Shown in pieces: positions 35,606-43,986 of a stretch of 64,000 nucleotides of DNA. The translations under genes were made by a program, and so were the position numbers. Origin of the DNA: Halieaceae bacterium (GTDB lineage: Bacteria; Pseudomonadota; Gammaproteobacteria; Pseudomonadales; Halieaceae); NCBI GenBank assembly GCA_028280635.1, contig JANQLM010000126.1, positions 1-64,000 of the forward strand, in the 5' to 3' direction. Below the pieces are notes generated by a model. The model did not search any database, had not been told where the DNA came from, and saw only the letters and a list, made by a program, of their open reading frames with translations. Each line of letters begins with the position of its first letter. The first letter of the stretch is position 1.

Positions 35606-37210
35606 ATGTCTCCCGACCAGGTCGCCGACTGGACTTCCATACTGCCTCCCCTGCTGGCCATCGGCCTCGCGCTCCGGCTGCGCGCCGTTATTCCCTCCAT
35701 CTTCCTGGGCATCTGGGTGGGCATGGTGCTGGAGAGTGGTGACGGCCTGGGCGGCGTGTTCACCGCCCTGCTGGAGACTTTCCAGGTGCGGATTTTCCAG
35801 GTGATGCTGGATTCCGATAACGTTTCGGTGCTGCTGTTCACCGGCATGATCGGCGGCATGGTAGGCATCATCTCCCGCAACGGCGGCATGCACGGCATCG
35901 TCAACCTGGTGATGGCCTGGGCGCATACCGTACGCCGCGGGCAGCTATCGGTGTGGTTCCTGGGCCTGTGCATCTTCTTTGACGATTACACCAACACCCT
36001 GGTGGTGGGTAACACGGTGCGGCCGGTGACTGATCGATTGAAAATCTCGCGGGAGAAACTCGCCTACCTGGTGGACTCCACCGCCGCACCCGTGGCCTGC
36101 ATCGCCGTGCTGACCACCTGGATAGGCTACGAGCTGGGCCTGATCAACAAGGCCATCGCCGATCTGGAAGGTTTTGAAATGAACGCCACCGGCGTATTCC
36201 TCAACTCCATTCCCTACAGCTTCTACCCAATCCTGGCGATCTTCTTCGTGTTCCTGGTGAGCTGGACCTGCCGTGACTTCGGGCCCATGCGCAAAGCGGA
36301 GCTGCGCAGCCGGGTGACCGGGCAGGTAGCGCCGGTGTCCAGTGGTGAGGGCCTGGCCGGTCCGCTGGATACGGAACTGGATGAGCGGATACCGCGGCGT
36401 GCGCTGAATGCCCTGTTGCCGATCATCACTCTCATTACGAGCTGTTTTGCCAGCCTCTATATCACCGGCGAGGGTGACACCCTGCGGGCCCGGCTGGGCT
36501 CTGCCGATGTCTACCGCGCCCTGCTGTGGGGTTCCTTTCTCGGCGCCTCGGTGGCCGGGGCGCTTACCCTGGGGCAGGGCATCATGTCGCTGGAGGCTTT
36601 GATCAAGTCCTGGGTAAGAGGGGTTAGCGTCATGGTGGAGCCCCTGGTCATCCTGGTGCTGGCCTGGGCGCTGTCGGATACCACCTCGGCGCTGGGCACG
36701 GCGGACTTCCTGGTGGCGGCCACTGGCGACAAGCTGGTGCTGCCGCTGGTGCCGGCGGGCACCTTCCTGCTGGCGGCGGTGACGGCTTTTGCGACTGGCT
36801 CCAGCTGGGGAGTAATGGCCATCCTGTTGCCGCTGGTGATTCCCGTGACCTGGTCGGCCGTCCTCGCCGGCGGCGGGCCGCCTGTGGAATCCCTGCCGCT
36901 GATTTTTGCCACCGTGGCCAGCGTACTGTGCGGTGCCGTCTGGGGCGATCACTGCTCACCGATTTCCGATACCACGGTGCTATCGTCGCTGGCATCGGGC
37001 TGTGACCATGTCGAACACGTCCGCACCCAAATGCCCTATGCCCTGCTGGTAGGCAGCGTGGCGATTCTCATCTGCCTGGTGCCGGTGGGTTACGGTGCGC
37101 CCTGGTGGCTGGTGTTATTGCTGGCACTGGGTGCGCTGGTCGGCAGCCACCGACTACTGGGCCAGCCGGTCGATGCCTCCGAATCCGCCGCCGTCGAAGT
37201 GCCGTTATAG
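35606..37210 (+). CDS. NhaC-family sodium/proton antiporter
   Basis: Inner-membrane protein of 534 residues with about twelve hydrophobic segments. The NhaC-type core is recognisable in CIFFDDYTNTLVVGNTVRPVTD, with the paired aspartates and TNT, and in WGDHCSPISDTTVLSSLASGCDH. The substrate could be sodium, or an organic acid exchange as in malate-lactate antiporters of the same superfamily; the sequence alone does not decide. ATG 35606 is preceded by AAGAGGA. Longer in-frame extension is rejected. It is inserted between the atp terminator and the convergent TrmB gene, three bases from its stop. Confidence 0.88.
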   Translation: MSPDQVADWTSILPPLLAIGLALRLRAVIPSIFLGIWVGMVLESGDGLGGVFTALLETFQVRIFQVMLDSDNVSVLLFTGMIGGMVGIISRNGGMHGIVNLVMAWAHTVRRGQLSVWFLGLCIFFDDYTNTLVVGNTVRPVTDRLKISREKLAYLVDSTAAPVACIAVLTTWIGYELGLINKAIADLEGFEMNATGVFLNSIPYSFYPILAIFFVFLVSWTCRDFGPMRKAELRSRVTGQVAPVSSGEGLAGPLDTELDERIPRRALNALLPIITLITSCFASLYITGEGDTLRARLGSADVYRALLWGSFLGASVAGALTLGQGIMSLEALIKSWVRGVSVMVEPLVILVLAWALSDTTSALGTADFLVAATGDKLVLPLVPAGTFLLAAVTAFATGSSWGVMAILLPLVIPVTWSAVLAGGGPPVESLPLIFATVASVLCGAVWGDHCSPISDTTVLSSLASGCDHVEHVRTQMPYALLVGSVAILICLVPVGYGAPWWLVLLLALGALVGSHRLLGQPVDASESAAVEVPL

Positions 37211-37213
37211 CCG

Positions 37214-37954
37214 CTACAACAGCCCCCACAGGGTATCGAACATGAGCTGCTGGGTACTGGCGATGGCCGGTGATTCGATCACGATGACCACCGGGTAGTT
37301 TTTCTGGGCCAGGGTGATGATGGCCACCTTTGGTGGATAGATGGCGATATAGGACGCGTCACTGTCGGCTCCGGCGGGCAGCCACTTGCGCTCGGCGAGT
37401 TCGGCCTCATCGCCGCCTTCACCGATGGCAATCACCCGCACCCGGATGCCTCGCTGTACACGCTGGCGGGTGAAATTGGGAAACGGGCGGTACAGGTGCT
37501 CTCGCAGAGTCTTGGTGGAGATCACCGCGTAGGCGCGCTCCGGCTGCTGTTCGGTGGAATCCAGCAGGTCCCGCAACACCAGCTCAACACCATCATCGCC
37601 TTCATAAAAACGCACATTGTCCGGCAGCGCTTCGGGCTGTTCACTCTTGAGTGCGGGAATGACCTCCCGGCGCAGGGTGTCCAGGGCCTGGTTGAGGGCC
37701 TGCTGCTTGCTTTCCCCCAGACGCAGCAACCGCTCCGGGTCCTCGGCCTGGAACACGCGGCGCTTGCCCCGCGGGAAATAGCTGACGATGCCACGGGTGG
37801 CCAGCTCCTTGAGGGTTTCGTAGGTGGTGCCGCGATTGATACCACTTTCCGCCGCCACATCGCGGATGGACGCCGGCCCCAGCCGCAGCAGGGCGTGGTA
37901 GATGCGCACCTGACGCTCGCTAAGGTCCAGCGCCTGCAGGCTGTCGAGCTGCAT
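37214..37954 (-). CDS. TrmB-family transcriptional regulator
   Basis: A 246-residue DNA-binding protein. The N-terminal winged helix (about 8-75: LSERQVRIYHALLRLGPASI then RDVAAESGINRGTTYETLKEL) is the TrmB/sugar-specific regulator type. A short coiled segment (about 78-105) leads to a C-terminal domain (115-246, starting VRFYEGDDGVELVLRDLL) like the effector domain of TrmB relatives. Archaeal TrmB binds sugars, so an amino-sugar ligand is imaginable. GGGAGAGGG precedes the ATG. It is divergent from glmU, and an inverted repeat just upstream of its start, repeated beyond the glmU promoter, is a candidate operator. Confidence 0.85.
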   Translation of the reverse strand: MQLDSLQALDLSERQVRIYHALLRLGPASIRDVAAESGINRGTTYETLKELATRGIVSYFPRGKRRVFQAEDPERLLRLGESKQQALNQALDTLRREVIPALKSEQPEALPDNVRFYEGDDGVELVLRDLLDSTEQQPERAYAVISTKTLREHLYRPFPNFTRQRVQRGIRVRVIAIGEGGDEAELAERKWLPAGADSDASYIAIYPPKVAIITLAQKNYPVVIVIESPAIASTQQLMFDTLWGLL

Positions 37955-37969
37955 GACCCTCTCCCACCG

Positions 37970-37990
37970 TTGTCATTTTTTCAGTGACAA
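37970..37990. promoter_or_regulatory. Operator-like inverted repeat 1
   Basis: TTGTCA, 9 bases, TGACAA: a perfect 6-bp inverted repeat 16 bases upstream of the TrmB-family start codon and 6 bases upstream of the glmU -35 box. The second site has the same arms (TGTCA/TGACA) and the same spacing. Confidence 0.6.
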
Positions 37991-37996
37991 AGGCCG

Positions 37997-38025
37997 TTGT
38001 ATTGCTGTAATCCAATAATGATAAT
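37997..38025 (+). promoter_or_regulatory. glmU-glmS promoter
   Basis: TTGTAT (37997-38002), 17 bases, GATAAT (38020-38025). It would start transcription near 38032, leaving a leader of about 115 bases before glmU. Both operator-like repeats flank it. Confidence 0.65.
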
Positions 38026-38043
38026 GCGTAGCTCGAATAATAA

Positions 38044-38062
38044 TGTCAAAAATGTACTGACA
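38044..38062. promoter_or_regulatory. Operator-like inverted repeat 2
   Basis: TGTCA, 9 bases, TGACA: identical arms and spacing to the repeat at 37970. Centre-to-centre distance is 73 bases, close to seven turns of B-DNA. It lies just downstream of the predicted glmU transcription start, a position that suits repression. Confidence 0.6.
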
Positions 38063-38145
38063 CGCGGATGTGCCAGCATGTTTTTGTCCACGGTTAACAG
38101 TGAGAAAAAGCGGTCGCTGGCGCGGCCCCGGGAAACACCAGCCAC

Positions 38146-39558
38146 ATGAAACTCGATATCGTCATTCTCGCCGCCGGTGAAGGCAAACGCATGCATTCCA
38201 CCCTGCCCAAGGTCCTGCACCGGGTGGGGGGTGTGCCGCTGCTGGAACACGTTATCGACAGTGCCAACGCACTGGCCCCGGTGGCCTGTCACGTGGTGGT
38301 GGGCCACGGTTCCGAGCAGGTGCGCGAGAGCCTTGCCCAGCGTCGCATCAACTGGGTGTTGCAGGACCAACAGCTCGGCACCGGTCATGCGGTGATGCAG
38401 GCCCTGCCGGCCATCGATGACGACGCCACCGTGCTGGTGCTGTATGGCGATGTACCGCTGATTGGCCCGGACACGCTCAAGGACCTGCTGGCCCAGGCCA
38501 TGACCGGCCCCGCCCTGCTGACCGCCCGGGTCAACGACCCGCACGGCTACGGCCGCATACTGCGCACCAAGAAGGGCAAGCTGGTGGGCGTGGTCGAGGA
38601 GCGCGATGCGATTCCCAAGGAGCGGCTGATCAACGAGATCAATACCGGCATCCTCGCCGCCCCCGCCCACCACCTCAAGCAGCTGCTGCCCCAGGTGGGC
38701 AACAACAACGCCCAGGGCGAGTACTACCTGCCCGATATCGTTGGCCTCGCGCTGCGGGAAGGTATCCCGGTCGCCACCGCTACGGCGCCGTCGGAGATCG
38801 AAGTGCTGGGCGTTAACGACCGGGTGCAGCTCAACCGGGTGGAACGAGAGTACCAGCGCCGGCTGGCCGCCCAACTGCTGCAGGCGGGTGTGGGAGTGGC
38901 CGATGGCAGCCGGCTCGATATCCGCGGCAGCCTGGAATGTGGTCGCGACGTCTCTATCGACGTGAACTGCGTTTTCGAGGGGACCAATTCGCTTGCTGAT
39001 GGCGTTAAGATTGGCGCCAACTGCGTATTGATTGACTGTGTCATCGGTGCGGGCACCGAGATACAGCCTTTCACCCATATGGAAGGCGTGGCCACCGCGG
39101 CCAACTGCGTGATCGGCCCCTTCGCCCGCCTGCGACCGGAAACCCGCCTTGCGGAGGCGGTGCGCATTGGCAACTTTGTGGAAACCAAAAAATCCGATAT
39201 TGGTGCCGGTAGCAAGGTCAACCACCTCAGCTATATCGGCGACACAGATATGGGCGAGCGCGTCAATATCGGCGCCGGCACCATTACCTGCAACTATGAC
39301 GGTGCCAACAAGCACCGTACCCAGATCGGTAACAGCGTATTTGTCGGCTCCAACTCCACCCTGGTGGCACCGGTAGAGATCGAGGACCGCGGCTTTGTTG
39401 GTGCCGGCTCTACCATTACCAAAACGGTACCGGGCAACCAGTTGGCCATTTCCCGCGCCCGCCAGCGCAACCTGCACGGTTGGAAGCGCCCCGAGAAAAA
39501 TGCTGCCGGCACGGCGCAGGACTCCTCGATCGGGGACCCATCCGAGAGCGACGCATAA
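38146..39558 (+). CDS. glmU: Bifunctional UDP-GlcNAc pyrophosphorylase / glucosamine-1-phosphate acetyltransferase
   Basis: Makes UDP-N-acetylglucosamine, precursor of peptidoglycan and LPS. It has 470 residues. The N-terminal pyrophosphorylase opens with VILAAGEGKRMHSTLPKVLH. The C-terminal acetyltransferase is a left-handed beta helix of hexapeptide repeats (from about 250) with NFVETKKSDIGAGSKVNHLSY and GAGTITCNYDGANKH. glmS, the first enzyme of the same pathway, begins one base after its stop, so the two are coupled. Confidence 0.98.
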   Translation: MKLDIVILAAGEGKRMHSTLPKVLHRVGGVPLLEHVIDSANALAPVACHVVVGHGSEQVRESLAQRRINWVLQDQQLGTGHAVMQALPAIDDDATVLVLYGDVPLIGPDTLKDLLAQAMTGPALLTARVNDPHGYGRILRTKKGKLVGVVEERDAIPKERLINEINTGILAAPAHHLKQLLPQVGNNNAQGEYYLPDIVGLALREGIPVATATAPSEIEVLGVNDRVQLNRVEREYQRRLAAQLLQAGVGVADGSRLDIRGSLECGRDVSIDVNCVFEGTNSLADGVKIGANCVLIDCVIGAGTEIQPFTHMEGVATAANCVIGPFARLRPETRLAEAVRIGNFVETKKSDIGAGSKVNHLSYIGDTDMGERVNIGAGTITCNYDGANKHRTQIGNSVFVGSNSTLVAPVEIEDRGFVGAGSTITKTVPGNQLAISRARQRNLHGWKRPEKNAAGTAQDSSIGDPSESDA

Positions 39559-39559
39559 T

Positions 39560-41407
39560 ATGTGTGGCATTGTTGGCGCGGCGGCCCGCCGCGAGGTCTC
39601 CGGCATTCTGCTGGAAGGCCTGAGACGTTTGGAATACCGGGGATACGACTCTGCCGGCCTGGCCTTGATCGATCACGACACCGGTCTGCTGCTGCACAAG
39701 CAACAGGGTAAAGTGGCGGCCCTGGAGCAGATCCTGAAGCAGCAGCCTATTCTCGGTTGCACCGGTATTGCCCACACCCGCTGGGCCACCCACGGCGAAC
39801 CCAGCCAGGCCAATGCCCACCCCCACACCGCCGGGAACCGGGTGGCCCTGGTGCACAACGGTATCATCGAGAACCACGGAGCCCTGCGCGAAAGGCTGCT
39901 GGCGGCGGGCCACGAACCCCTGTCCGCCACCGATTCCGAGCTGGTGGTGTTGCTGCTGGCAGAGCAACTGGAAGCCGGTTTGGATCTCAAGCGGGCTATG
40001 CTGGCGGTAGTGCCACAGCTCGAGGGAGCTTTCGCCCTGGCGGCCATCGATGCCCAGCATCCCGACCAGGTGGTGGCCGCGCGGCGCGGTAGCCCGCTGG
40101 TGATTGGCGTCGGCATCGGCGAGCACTTCCTGGCCTCGGACCAGCTTGCCCTGCGCCAGGTGACCGACAGTTTCGTGTACCTGGAAGACGGCGACGTCGC
40201 CCTGCTGACACCGACGTCGCGTGACATCGTCGACAGTGACGCTGCGCCGGTAGAACGCCCGCTGGAGAGCCTGTCGGACACAGTGGAAGTGGTTGACCGC
40301 GGTGAGCACTCCCACTTCATGTACAAGGAAATCTTCGAGCAGCCAAGGGTGATCGCAGACACCCTGGCCAGCGTCCTGCCTACACCAGGCAAGGTGGACT
40401 ACGCGGCGCTGGACGCCGCCTTTGGCGTACAGGCTGCCGAGCTGTTCCCGAACATTCGCGGCGTGCAGATTGTGGCCTGCGGCACCAGCTACCACGCCGG
40501 GCTGGTGGCGCGCTATTGGCTGGAGGAGTGGGCGGGCTTACCCTGCCAGGTCGAAATCGCCAGTGAGTTTCGCTACCGCTGCCGGGTGCAGCACCGAGAC
40601 ACCTTGCTGGTCACGGTGTCCCAGTCTGGTGAAACCGCCGACACCCTGGCCGCCCTGCGCAATGTTGGTGAGGATGAGTTTGCCGCCAGCCTCGCCATTA
40701 TCAACACTCCCAACAGCGCCCTGGCGCGGGAATCCGAGCTGGTATTCCACACCCGCGCCGGCGTCGAAGTAGGCGTAGCCTCCACCAAGGCCTTTACCAC
40801 CCAGCTGATGGCGTTCCTGTTGCTCACCCTGGCCCTGGGTCGCCACAATCGACTGTCGGAGCAGGCCGGGGCAGAGTTTCTGAACACCCTGCAACAGGTG
40901 CCCGCCCTGGTCGAGGCCACCCTGGCCAGCGATGCGGCCATCAAGCGGGTGTCGGAAGAGTTTGTTGGGCGCTTCAATGCCCTGTTCCTGGGCCGCGGCA
41001 TTCACTCGCCCATCGCCATGGAAGGTGCGCTCAAGCTCAAGGAGATCTCGTATATCCACGCCGAGTCCTACCCGGCCGGTGAACTCAAGCACGGCCCGCT
41101 GGCGCTGGTCGACCGGGATATGCCGGTAGTGGCGGTAGCGCCCAGCAACGAGCTGTTGGAAAAACTCAAGTCGAACCTGGAAGAGGTGCGGGCCCGGGGC
41201 GGCGAGCTGTATGTGTTCGCCGACGAGGCCGCCGGGTTTAGCGACGAAGCCCAGGTTACGGTAGTGCCGGTGCCCCATGGTCCGGAATTGATCATGCCCT
41301 TCATCCACACCGTGGCCCTGCAGCTGCTGGCCTACCACGTGGCTGTGATGAAGGGTACAGATGTCGACAAGCCGCGGAATCTCGCCAAATCCGTCACGGT
41401 GGAATAG
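39560..41407 (+). CDS. glmS: Glutamine-fructose-6-phosphate aminotransferase
   Basis: Produces glucosamine-6-phosphate from fructose-6-phosphate and glutamine. It has 615 residues. MCGIVG at the start exposes the catalytic Cys after Met removal and fixes ATG 39560. The glutaminase domain (1-240) has GIAHTRWATHGEPSQANAHP, and two SIS sugar-isomerase domains follow (CGTSYHAG, SQSGETADT), ending DKPRNLAKSVTVE as in all GlmS. There is no room for a glmS ribozyme before it. Confidence 0.98.
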   Translation: MCGIVGAAARREVSGILLEGLRRLEYRGYDSAGLALIDHDTGLLLHKQQGKVAALEQILKQQPILGCTGIAHTRWATHGEPSQANAHPHTAGNRVALVHNGIIENHGALRERLLAAGHEPLSATDSELVVLLLAEQLEAGLDLKRAMLAVVPQLEGAFALAAIDAQHPDQVVAARRGSPLVIGVGIGEHFLASDQLALRQVTDSFVYLEDGDVALLTPTSRDIVDSDAAPVERPLESLSDTVEVVDRGEHSHFMYKEIFEQPRVIADTLASVLPTPGKVDYAALDAAFGVQAAELFPNIRGVQIVACGTSYHAGLVARYWLEEWAGLPCQVEIASEFRYRCRVQHRDTLLVTVSQSGETADTLAALRNVGEDEFAASLAIINTPNSALARESELVFHTRAGVEVGVASTKAFTTQLMAFLLLTLALGRHNRLSEQAGAEFLNTLQQVPALVEATLASDAAIKRVSEEFVGRFNALFLGRGIHSPIAMEGALKLKEISYIHAESYPAGELKHGPLALVDRDMPVVAVAPSNELLEKLKSNLEEVRARGGELYVFADEAAGFSDEAQVTVVPVPHGPELIMPFIHTVALQLLAYHVAVMKGTDVDKPRNLAKSVTVE

Positions 41408-41468
41408 GTATTCGGACCCAGGCCAATGCCTGCTACAGTGCGCGAGTGGCAGCGCGAGGTCAGCGGTG

Positions 41469-41906
41469 ATGCGGTGGTTCCTGTTTTTGCTTTTCAATCT
41501 TGCCCTTACGCCGGCGGTGGCCGAGTGCATGCGCGACACCGGACGCATAGAAACCGTCTGCGGCGCCGGGCCCTGTCTCAAGGATCGCTGGGGCGAGGTG
41601 TATTGCGCGCCACATATTGACGGCAGTGCGATGCTGGACCGCCAGCAGCGCGTGGTCTGCTCAGTGGGCCAGTGCCGGCGCAGCATCAAGGATGAGATCA
41701 TCTGCTCCAGTGAGCCCGGCGGTGCGGTGCTCACCAATATCCGCGGCGAAATCGACTGCTACGGCGAATGCCGGCTCGCCAGCATCGAGGCCTGTGAGCG
41801 CACCTTCACCGGCCCCCTGGACGAAGATGGCAAGCTGATCCTCGGCCCGGGCCAGCCGCCCACCGGCTTCAACGGCTACCGTCCTCCAGGCCGCCCAACC
41901 AGATAG
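41469..41906 (+). CDS. Secreted cysteine-rich protein with 33-residue repeats, unknown function
   Basis: Not recognised. The 145-residue product has a clear signal peptide, MRWFLFLLFNLALTPAVA, then ten cysteines in a regular pattern: Cys31-x4-Cys36-x9-Cys46, Cys64-x4-Cys69-x9-Cys79, Cys97-x3-Cys101-x7-Cys109, plus Cys20. The first two triplets are exactly 33 residues apart at all three positions and the third starts 33 further on. Around them recur VCxxGxC, a charged EV/EI before the third Cys, and GxAxL. The tail (110-145) is Pro/Gly-rich without cysteine. This suggests a disulphide-bonded repeat protein in the periplasm or outside. It follows glmS after 61 bases, and its last 38 bases overlap the 3' end of the DUF3604 gene on the other strand. 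Confidence 0.75.
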   Translation: MRWFLFLLFNLALTPAVAECMRDTGRIETVCGAGPCLKDRWGEVYCAPHIDGSAMLDRQQRVVCSVGQCRRSIKDEIICSSEPGGAVLTNIRGEIDCYGECRLASIEACERTFTGPLDEDGKLILGPGQPPTGFNGYRPPGRPTR

Positions 41907-43878
41907 GTGAAGACCAGGCGCGTTCCTGGATGGTTGCCGGCAGGTCGGGACGCGGCTCTACCCCGGCGCGTATCGCATCCCAGGTGGACCAGCGGCAGGT
42001 GGGATTCTCCAGGGCCCGCAGGTAGTAGAAGGCTGCCTGGCCGGCTCTATAGTCCGGATCCCGCCAGGCGGTCTTGAGTTCACTGGCGCCAACGCCGGGT
42101 GTGGTGGAGCAGTCCGCCAGGTCGACTTGCGCACCATTGTCCGGGCAGCGGTGGGTGTCCGGGTCGACCACGCCACCGTCGGCACAGGCGATATCGTACA
42201 GCCGCTCACGGTGTTCGCCGTTCTCTATCCAGCCCTTGATCAGTTGCAGCCTCTGCAGTGGCGTGCCGTTGGCGTCGGCGACCGCCCAGCCGATGAACAG
42301 CGGCGCATGCTCTCCAGCCGGCAGCTCGCCGCCCATGGTCACGCCACGCTGGTAGGCGGTACTGACCAGCTCGGCGCTGTCCACAATCCCGGGGTCGAAG
42401 TCACCGGCAAAAAAGCGCAGGCGAATGCGCGGCCCGCTGGTGGCGAACGTTTCCTTGCGTCGGAAGGCATCGTAGATGGCGTCCCGGGTGTTCTCCTCAG
42501 CCCACACGGCGGCCGTGCCGGAGGCCGACCAGTATTCGAAGGAGGAGATCTGGAAGTAGTCCCTGCCCTCCACCGTGGTCACCAGCCCCGGGTCGTACCA
42601 CTTTGCCAGGGTGCCGTGCAGAAAGCGCGCCGGTACGCTGCCGCGCCGTTCCGCGGTGCCGTCCAGCATGCCGGTCTTGGAGTGGTAGTTGTCTTCCTCC
42701 AGGTAGGCGGCTCCCGTGTGGGTGTCGCTGGCGGCTACCAGTCCGAACTGGTAAGGGTTTCCGGTGCCGGCCTCCGCCAGTGCCAGACCGCGCAGGTAGG
42801 CGTCGCGTACGTAGCTGCCCGCCGGTTCACTCGCGAGCTTGGTGGCCACCCGGTAGGGGGCGATCTCAAAATCGGCCCACTCATCGTTTTTGGACAGCAA
42901 CGGGTGAGTTTCCGAGGTGCCCTTCACCTGGGTTATCTCGACCAGCGGCTCGTTGCGCATGCGCTGCTCGGCGTAGTCGTCGTCCATCGGGTCACCGGCC
43001 CAGTCCACCAGCTTGAACATCTGGCCATTGGAGCCGTTGGAGTTGTGGGGGATGGCCAGGCTCTCGATGCCCTGTTCCCGCAGCCCGTCCATCCAATCCC
43101 ACAGGCCTTCGGGATTCTGGGAATTGAGCCGTGAGAAGGGCATGGCCGGCAGGCGTTCCGTTTCCTTGAATATCACGTTGCGATGCAGGTTTCCGCGGTC
43201 GTCGCTGGAGGAGGTGTACTCGTAGGCGGCAAAGGTGGTGAAGTGGCCGGGCCTGTAGGCCTGGTCGGCGGCAGTAATGGCTTCCCGCCAGGTCGCACGA
43301 GTAATGTTGTGTACCAGGTCCTCGTCGATGCGCCCGTCCAGCACGTCGGCGATCAGGGCCGGCACAAAATTGGCAAAGGCAGCACCGCGGGAGAGCAGGC
43401 TGAGCTCGGTCATGTTGTCGGGATCGTTGATGCCGTGCAGGGCTTCGGTGATCGGGTATTGGCTGAGCCGCGGGTCCTTGTCCGCCGCCTTGACCAGGCC
43501 CATGAACATGGCGTGATCGGTGACCGCATAGAAATCCAGCGGCTGCTGCAGGCGCACCTCGAAGCCCACCGGGTGCTCAAGCGCCGCCCCCTGGGCATAG
43601 CGGTAGGCATCCGCCGGTGTGGCGGTGGTGCCGAAGGAATAGGCATCGAAGGAGTTCGCCGTATGCACGTGCAGGTCACCGAAGTAGGCATTGCGATCCG
43701 GGTTGGGAGCTGCCTGGCGGCGGTCGAGAATGTCGCGCATCGGCTCCAGCACCCGGTTGCCTCGAGCCACCCCGGCCAGGCCGCGGGATTCGTCTGATTG
43801 CCGGTCTTCCAGTGATTGCCCACAGCCGGCGACCAGCGCCAGGCAGGTGCAGATCAGGCTTGTTCTTATCATTGTCAT
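41869..43878 (-). CDS. DUF3604 lipoprotein
   Basis: A 669-residue protein with a lipoprotein signal (LALVAGC, modified Cys19), so attached to a membrane and facing the periplasm. It has the DUF3604 architecture throughout: YFGDLHVHTANSFDAYSFG near residue 65, FYAVTDHAMFMGLV, the middle FTTFAAYEYTSSSD, GLVAASDTHTGA and ENTRDAIYDAFRRKETFATSG. The many His/Asp motifs resemble a PHP-like metal phosphoesterase fold, which would suggest a hydrolase, but the substrate is unknown. Such proteins are common in marine gammaproteobacteria. It stands alone on the minus strand, between a secreted protein and uvrD. Confidence 0.88.
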   Translation of the reverse strand: MTMIRTSLICTCLALVAGCGQSLEDRQSDESRGLAGVARGNRVLEPMRDILDRRQAAPNPDRNAYFGDLHVHTANSFDAYSFGTTATPADAYRYAQGAALEHPVGFEVRLQQPLDFYAVTDHAMFMGLVKAADKDPRLSQYPITEALHGINDPDNMTELSLLSRGAAFANFVPALIADVLDGRIDEDLVHNITRATWREAITAADQAYRPGHFTTFAAYEYTSSSDDRGNLHRNVIFKETERLPAMPFSRLNSQNPEGLWDWMDGLREQGIESLAIPHNSNGSNGQMFKLVDWAGDPMDDDYAEQRMRNEPLVEITQVKGTSETHPLLSKNDEWADFEIAPYRVATKLASEPAGSYVRDAYLRGLALAEAGTGNPYQFGLVAASDTHTGAAYLEEDNYHSKTGMLDGTAERRGSVPARFLHGTLAKWYDPGLVTTVEGRDYFQISSFEYWSASGTAAVWAEENTRDAIYDAFRRKETFATSGPRIRLRFFAGDFDPGIVDSAELVSTAYQRGVTMGGELPAGEHAPLFIGWAVADANGTPLQRLQLIKGWIENGEHRERLYDIACADGGVVDPDTHRCPDNGAQVDLADCSTTPGVGASELKTAWRDPDYRAGQAAFYYLRALENPTCRWSTWDAIRAGVEPRPDLPATIQERAWSSPIWLGGLEDGSR

Positions 43879-43986
43879 TGTCCTGTGTTCCTGCGGTGTG
43901 CGTCATGGTACCCCAGGCCGGATGCCCGGCGGAATTTGCAAGGAAAAGCGGGGCAGCGCCCGGGTGATTTCGTTAGAATGCTGGGC

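Noticed and set aside
38083-38093. DnaA-box-like TGTCCACGG before glmU
   Set aside because: Three or more mismatches to TTATCCACA and far from the origin; no cluster around it.
39559-39560. glmS ribozyme
   Set aside because: glmS starts one base after glmU, so no leader exists to hold a ribozyme, and the element belongs to Gram-positive bacteria.
37981-39606. 541-codon open frame on the minus strand
   Set aside because: It is antisense to glmU across its full length and has no family features; glmU motifs are complete.
40538-41737. 399-codon open frame on the minus strand
   Set aside because: It is antisense to glmS and the cysteine-repeat gene and has no signature.
42127-43134. 335-codon open frame on the plus strand
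   Set aside because: It is antisense to the DUF3604 gene; low-complexity Val/Gly/Arg-rich composition.
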